From NCBI RefSeq assembly GCF_000316575.1, contig NC_019682.1, forward strand, positions 6,559,501 through 6,623,500: 64,000 bases of DNA, read 5' to 3'. The stretch's first letter is position 1, and every line of letters starts with the position of its first letter. The position numbers and the translations under genes are program-made. Below are positions 60,853-64,000 of this stretch, in pieces. This stretch comes from Calothrix sp. PCC 7507. GTDB taxonomy: Bacteria; Cyanobacteriota; Cyanobacteriia; Cyanobacteriales; Nostocaceae. The notes below the pieces were generated by a model. That model was not told the origin of the DNA and ran no database searches. It saw only the letters and a program-made list of their open reading frames with translations.

Positions 60853-60879
60853 GGAACTTAGTACCAATTAGCCGGTCTA
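60853..60879 (+). promoter_or_regulatory. candidate ECF-type promoter of the sigma gene
   Basis: GGAACTT (60853-60859) and GGTCTA (60874-60879) are separated as expected for ECF promoters: 17 nt lie between GGAAC and GTCTA. The start codon follows about 33 nt after the -10. This suggests autoregulation by the ECF sigma factor. Confidence 0.6.
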
Positions 60880-60912
60880 GTATAGAGGGATGATTTAGAG
60901 CCAGTACGATCT

Positions 60913-61569
60913 ATGAGTCAATCGATTACTGTATCCTGGTCAACGGTTGATGCGAGGTGCCCAGAAGCATCGGTGCAAGTTGACAAACTCTCCAATCACG
61001 ATCTGATTTTGCGCTGTCAAACAGGACTGCGCCCCGATCGGGCTGCGTTTGCAGAGCTACTGCGCCGCTATCAAACACAAGTTGATAGGGTTTTATATCA
61101 CCTGGCACCAGATTGGGCTGACAGAGCTGATTTGGCTCAAGAAGTTTGGATTCGAGTGTATCGGAACATCAACCGATTACAAGAGCCATCTAAGTTTCGG
61201 GGCTGGTTAAGCCGCATTGCGACTAACTTGTTTTACGATGAGTTGCGGAAACGCAAGCGGGTTGTTAGTCCTTTATCACTAGATGCTCCCCGTTCGGTGG
61301 AAGACGGTGAGATGGATTGGGAAATCGCCGGAGATACACCAGGGCCGGAAGAGGAACTGACAACTAGAGAATTTTACGAGCAATTGCGAGAAGCGATCGC
61401 CGATTTACCAGAAGTATTCCGGACTACAATTGTTCTTCGAGAAATTGAAGGTATGGCATACGAAGAAATTGCCGAAATCACCGGTGTTTCGTTGGGAACA
61501 GTGAAGTCAAGAATAGCCAGAGCTAGATCCCGATTGCAAGCCCAGTTGCAAAATTATCTAGATGCCTAA
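60913..61569 (+). CDS. sigG: ECF-type RNA polymerase sigma factor, SigG type
   Basis: The 218-residue protein has sigma region 2 (about residues 42-110: AELLRRYQTQVDRVLYHL, DLAQEVWIRVYRNINRL, FRGWLSRIATNLFYDELRKR) and region 4 (about 155-212: LPEVFRTTIVLREIEGMAYE, EIAEITGVSLGTVKSRIAR). It lacks regions 1 and 3, as ECF factors do. The SigG of Nostoc is linked to envelope stress, and the anti-sigma protein follows directly. It has a near-consensus ECF promoter upstream. Confidence 0.85.
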   Translation: MSQSITVSWSTVDARCPEASVQVDKLSNHDLILRCQTGLRPDRAAFAELLRRYQTQVDRVLYHLAPDWADRADLAQEVWIRVYRNINRLQEPSKFRGWLSRIATNLFYDELRKRKRVVSPLSLDAPRSVEDGEMDWEIAGDTPGPEEELTTREFYEQLREAIADLPEVFRTTIVLREIEGMAYEEIAEITGVSLGTVKSRIARARSRLQAQLQNYLDA

Positions 61570-61722
61570 TTTACAATTTCTATTGGTCAATGGCAAAATC
61601 AAAGCATTGATGAAGAATTTTACAAAAAACTTTGAGTGCTTCTGCTGTTAGCAAAAAAATTGTAGAATTTCCCCAGATTATCCCCTGTCTTTACCCGTGT
61701 TTGAATTGGTAATAGTGTTAAG

Positions 61723-62337
61723 ATGACTACTGATTCTCAGTTCTCCGACCGTTTCCCCTCGCAACGTCCTCAAGATTTGCCAGATGAAATGGCTATGCAT
61801 ACCAATGAATCGACGGGTGCTATGGATATGGTGAAGCGCGATCGCTTCGAGTTATTAAGTGCTTACCTCGATGGTGAGGTGACAGCTGCCGAACGCAAGC
61901 AAATAGAAGCATGGCTAACCAATGATGCCTCTGTTCAATGCTTGTATGCTCGACTGTTAAAACTAAGGCAGGGTTTGCAAACACTGCCAGTACCGACAGA
62001 ACAGCCCATCGAGACAACAGTCCAACAGGTATTATCACGGTTGCATCGCCGTACCCAACTAGCTTGGGTATTGGGAGGTGCAGCAGTTGCAGCTTGTGTC
62101 ATCGGCTCAGTCACAGGAATTATCCCCAGTGGTAATTCTGGGACACTGCAACTGGCACAACAACGATTAGAACCAAGGCAAACAACGCCAGAAACACCAG
62201 CCATCCCAGTTTCACCGCTGATGGTGGCTTTAAATAACCCAGTAATTGAAATTCCTAAAGCAGCAGTAGCTTCTCCGGAAAAGCCAGTCAACGAGGAAAA
62301 ACCCGAACAGGGCAAGATTCCCCAGGATATCAACTAA
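61723..62337 (+). CDS. membrane anti-sigma factor for the ECF sigma
   Basis: The 204-residue protein has an N-terminal anti-sigma domain (about residues 38-90, with ELLSAYLDGEVTAAERKQIE), one membrane span (about 109-130, LAWVLGGAAVAACVIGSVTG) and a Pro/Glu-rich periplasmic tail. The usual zinc HxxxCxxC motif is not visible, so it seems a non-zinc version. It sits 153 bp after sigG on the same strand and should hold SigG at the membrane until envelope stress. In Nostoc punctiforme the cognate factor has been called SapG, from memory. Confidence 0.78.
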   Translation: MTTDSQFSDRFPSQRPQDLPDEMAMHTNESTGAMDMVKRDRFELLSAYLDGEVTAAERKQIEAWLTNDASVQCLYARLLKLRQGLQTLPVPTEQPIETTVQQVLSRLHRRTQLAWVLGGAAVAACVIGSVTGIIPSGNSGTLQLAQQRLEPRQTTPETPAIPVSPLMVALNNPVIEIPKAAVASPEKPVNEEKPEQGKIPQDIN

Positions 62338-62342
62338 CCACA

Positions 62343-62428
62343 GTTAAATCAGTAAACAGTTTAGACACCTAGCGGCAAGCCGCAGTTCTCTTTCTGATAA
62401 CTGATAACTGTTAACTGCTAACTGTTAA
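62343..62428. repeat. AACAG/CTGTT dispersed repeats between convergent genes
   Basis: CAGTTAAATCAGTAAACAG and GATAACTGATAACTGTTAAC repeats, inverted to each other around a GGCAAGCCGC stretch. A hairpin serving as a bidirectional 3' end is possible. Confidence 0.5.
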
Positions 62429-62854
62429 ACCGCAGCCGCTCCACCAACCATCAGGTTGGCGGACACCACCTATTTTACTAACTCTGTCCGGAGTCATCAA
62501 GTAAACCCAAGCCCAAGCCAAGGATATTTTTTGGAGGTTAAACACCTCGATTTGCTGTCGATTATAGAGATTTTCTGATACCTGTCTAGCAGGCTGGTAA
62601 TCTTCCAAGTCATCTAGATCATGCAAAACCCCTAAGTCGGCAAAAGAGAGTAAATATCCGTGGACTTGGTCATACCCCAGTGTCATAGCTGGATAGCCCA
62701 TTGGCAAAGCAAACAGTTGACCCTGTGCAGTGGCTCTTTGGGCATCGACTACCTTGTCAGCACAATATTTTTGATAATTAGCTTCACCTGGTTTGAGGGT
62801 GCCGTAGACAAAGACGCTTACCAAACCAGAAAATTGAACTATTAATTCAGACAT
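62411..62854 (-). CDS. gamma-glutamylcyclotransferase family (GGCT/AIG2-like)
   Basis: The 147-residue protein opens with the family's VFVYGTLKPGEANYQKY (substrate loop YGTLKPG, about residues 16-22). It has ALPMGYPAM (about 50), DDLEDY with the catalytic acid region (about 81-86) and a closing WAWVYLM strand. The family converts gamma-glutamyl amines to 5-oxoproline; cyanobacterial members have unproven substrates. It is convergent with the anti-sigma gene and divergent from leuS. Confidence 0.85.
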   Translation of the reverse strand: MSELIVQFSGLVSVFVYGTLKPGEANYQKYCADKVVDAQRATAQGQLFALPMGYPAMTLGYDQVHGYLLSFADLGVLHDLDDLEDYQPARQVSENLYNRQQIEVFNLQKISLAWAWVYLMTPDRVSKIGGVRQPDGWWSGCGLTVSS

Positions 62855-62939
62855 AACCTATTTTTAGCAACTGAATTCCTGTGTCTACCATCTACAATAT
62901 GGAGGCAGATACGATCGCAGTCCAGTAGGAGAGTTTTTG

Positions 62940-64000
62940 GTGGATTTCCGATACAACCCCGCAACAATTGAGGAAAAATGGCAAAAAACATGGGCAGAAC
63001 TTGGCTTAGATCAAACACCCACAGATAACGACAAGCCAAAATTCTACGCTTTGTCCATGTTCCCTTACCCATCGGGCAGCCTCCACATGGGTCACGTCCG
63101 TAATTATACAATTACTGATGTGATTGCTCGCCTCAAGCGGATGCAAGGGTATCGGGTATTGCACCCAATGGGTTGGGATGCCTTTGGTTTGCCTGCAGAA
63201 AACGCCGCTATTGACCGTGGTGTCCCCCCTGCTAAGTGGACTTATCAAAATATTGCCCAGATGCGGCAGCAATTGCAGCGGCTGGGTTTATCCATCGACT
63301 GGGATTGTGAAGTTGCCACCTGTTCACCAGATTATTACAAGTGGACACAATGGATTTTCTTGCAGTTTTTGCAAGCAGGGTTAGCTTATCAAAAAGAAGC
63401 AGCAGTTAACTGGGACCCCATTGACCAAACTGTACTGGCTAACGAGCAAGTTGATAATGAAGGGCGTTCGTGGCGCAGTGGCGCTATAGTTGAGCGTAAA
63501 TTATTACGGCAGTGGTTTTTGAAGATTACCGACTACGCTGAAGAATTGCTGAATGACTTGGATAAGCTGACTGGTTGGCCGGAACGCGTCAAGTTGATGC
63601 AGGCTAACTGGATAGGGAAATCCACAGGAGCTTACTTAGAATTCCCCATTGTGGGGATAGATGAAAAAGTTAGCGTCTACACGACACGTCCAGATACCGT
63701 GTATGGTGTCAGCTATTTGGTATTAGCGCCAGAACATCCCTTAACCAAGCGCGTCACCACTAAAGAACAGCAAGGAATAGTAGACGTTTTTAGTAAAGAA
63801 GTTGCCAATCAAACCGAGTTAGAACGGACTGCGGAAGACAAACCAAAGCGGGGCGTGCCAACTGGCGGTAAGGCAATCAACCCTTTTAATGGGGAAGAAG
63901 TACCAATCTGGATTGCTGACTATGTCCTGTATGAGTATGGTACTGGGGCAGTTATGGGCGTACCTGCCCACGATGTCCGGGATTTTAAGTTTGCCAATAA
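62940..64000 (+). CDS. leuS: leucyl-tRNA synthetase, 5' part (runs off the window)
   Basis: The frame starts at GTG 62940, 6 nt after AGGAGAG, with [18 protein letters not shown]. The class I HIGH motif appears as HMGH (residues 49-52, in [16 protein letters not shown]). [17 protein letters not shown] follows, and the start of the CP1 editing domain ([30 protein letters not shown]) is present. About 353 of the expected 850-880 codons are inside; the KMSKS motif lies beyond the edge. It charges tRNA(Leu). Confidence 0.95.
   Translation, partial: MDFRYNPATIEEKWQKTWAELGLDQTPTDNDKPKFYALSMFPYPSGSLHMGHVRNYTITDVIARLKRMQGYRVLHPMGWDAFGLPAENAAIDRGVPPAKWTYQNIAQMRQQLQRLGLSIDWDCEVATCSPDYYKWTQWIFLQFLQAGLAYQKEAAVNWDPIDQTVLANEQVDNEGRSWRSGAIVERKLLRQWFLKITDYAEELLNDLDKLTGWPERVKLMQANWIGKSTGAYLEFPIVGIDEKVSVYTTRPDTVYGVSYLVLAPEHPLTKRVTTKEQQGIVDVFSKEVANQTELERTAEDKPKRGVPTGGKAINPFNGEEVPIWIADYVLYEYGTGAVMGVPAHDVRDFKFAN

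Noticed and set aside
1-64000. tRNA, rRNA or tmRNA genes
   Set aside because: No cloverleaf-like stretch with a TTCGANTC arm and no rRNA-like sequence was recognised in any gap. A covariance-model scan would be decisive.

Overview
The window is a chromosome segment of a filamentous, probably heterocyst-forming cyanobacterium of the Nostoc/Anabaena group. The octamer GCGATCGC (HIP1) recurs throughout, intergenic regions carry short tandem heptamer arrays typical of Nostocales, and the gene set includes an HglK-like protein, a DevBCA-type exporter, a CdgR/ComFB-type protein and a SigG-type ECF sigma factor. The function calls rest on reading the translations, not on database searches. Layout: 0-10.5 kb holds metabolic and repair genes (PLP deaminase family, AlkA-type glycosylase, secreted zinc phospholipase C family, adenosine-specific kinase family, Rrf2 regulator), ending in a small membrane protein and the HglK-like RDD/pentapeptide protein. 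10.75-14.25 kb is an accessory island: two C-terminal fragments of an MmeI-like restriction-methyltransferase bracket an intact toxin-antitoxin pair, followed by an antitoxin with a broken VapC, an intact Uma2 nuclease and a truncated helicase. 14.4-17.8 kb has an outer-membrane-like protein, a cobalamin riboswitch with its DUF1636 gene, precorrin-6A reductase and a beta-hydroxyacid dehydrogenase. 17.9-31.6 kb has a 31-codon membrane ORF, a MidA-like methyltransferase, a metallophosphoesterase, a 21-bp minisatellite, ABC exporters, a hydrolase, a Ser/Thr kinase and an Rpn-family protein. 31.8-42.1 kb is rich in envelope genes (UbiB kinase, mannose-1-phosphate guanylyltransferase, LCP ligase, pentapeptide protein, periplasmic chorismate mutase, MurJ), then DUF2252 and an SDR. 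The most unusual stretch is 42.6-48.0 kb, all on the minus strand: a dCache-HAMP-cyclase-like-globin receptor, an MscS channel with a cyclic-nucleotide-binding-like domain, and a PstS-like lipoprotein 3 nt downstream of the channel. The cyclase domain lacks both metal aspartates and the transition-state Asn/Arg, and the channel's binding cassette lacks the phosphate-binding Arg, so the pair may signal without cAMP. 48.5-57.1 kb has TPR and secreted proteins, then a DevBCA-type efflux system and an AEC transporter. 57.4-64 kb holds cell-wall and stress genes: M23 peptidase, ComFB/CdgR, L,D-transpeptidase, the ECF sigma factor with its anti-sigma factor and a near-consensus ECF promoter, GGCT, and the 5' part of leuS. 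Repeats are a theme: a 113-bp MITE in two identical inverted copies, one nested inside another terminal-inverted-repeat family with at least five copies; at least two further repeat families; and heptamer arrays lying at or within a few bases of four start codons.
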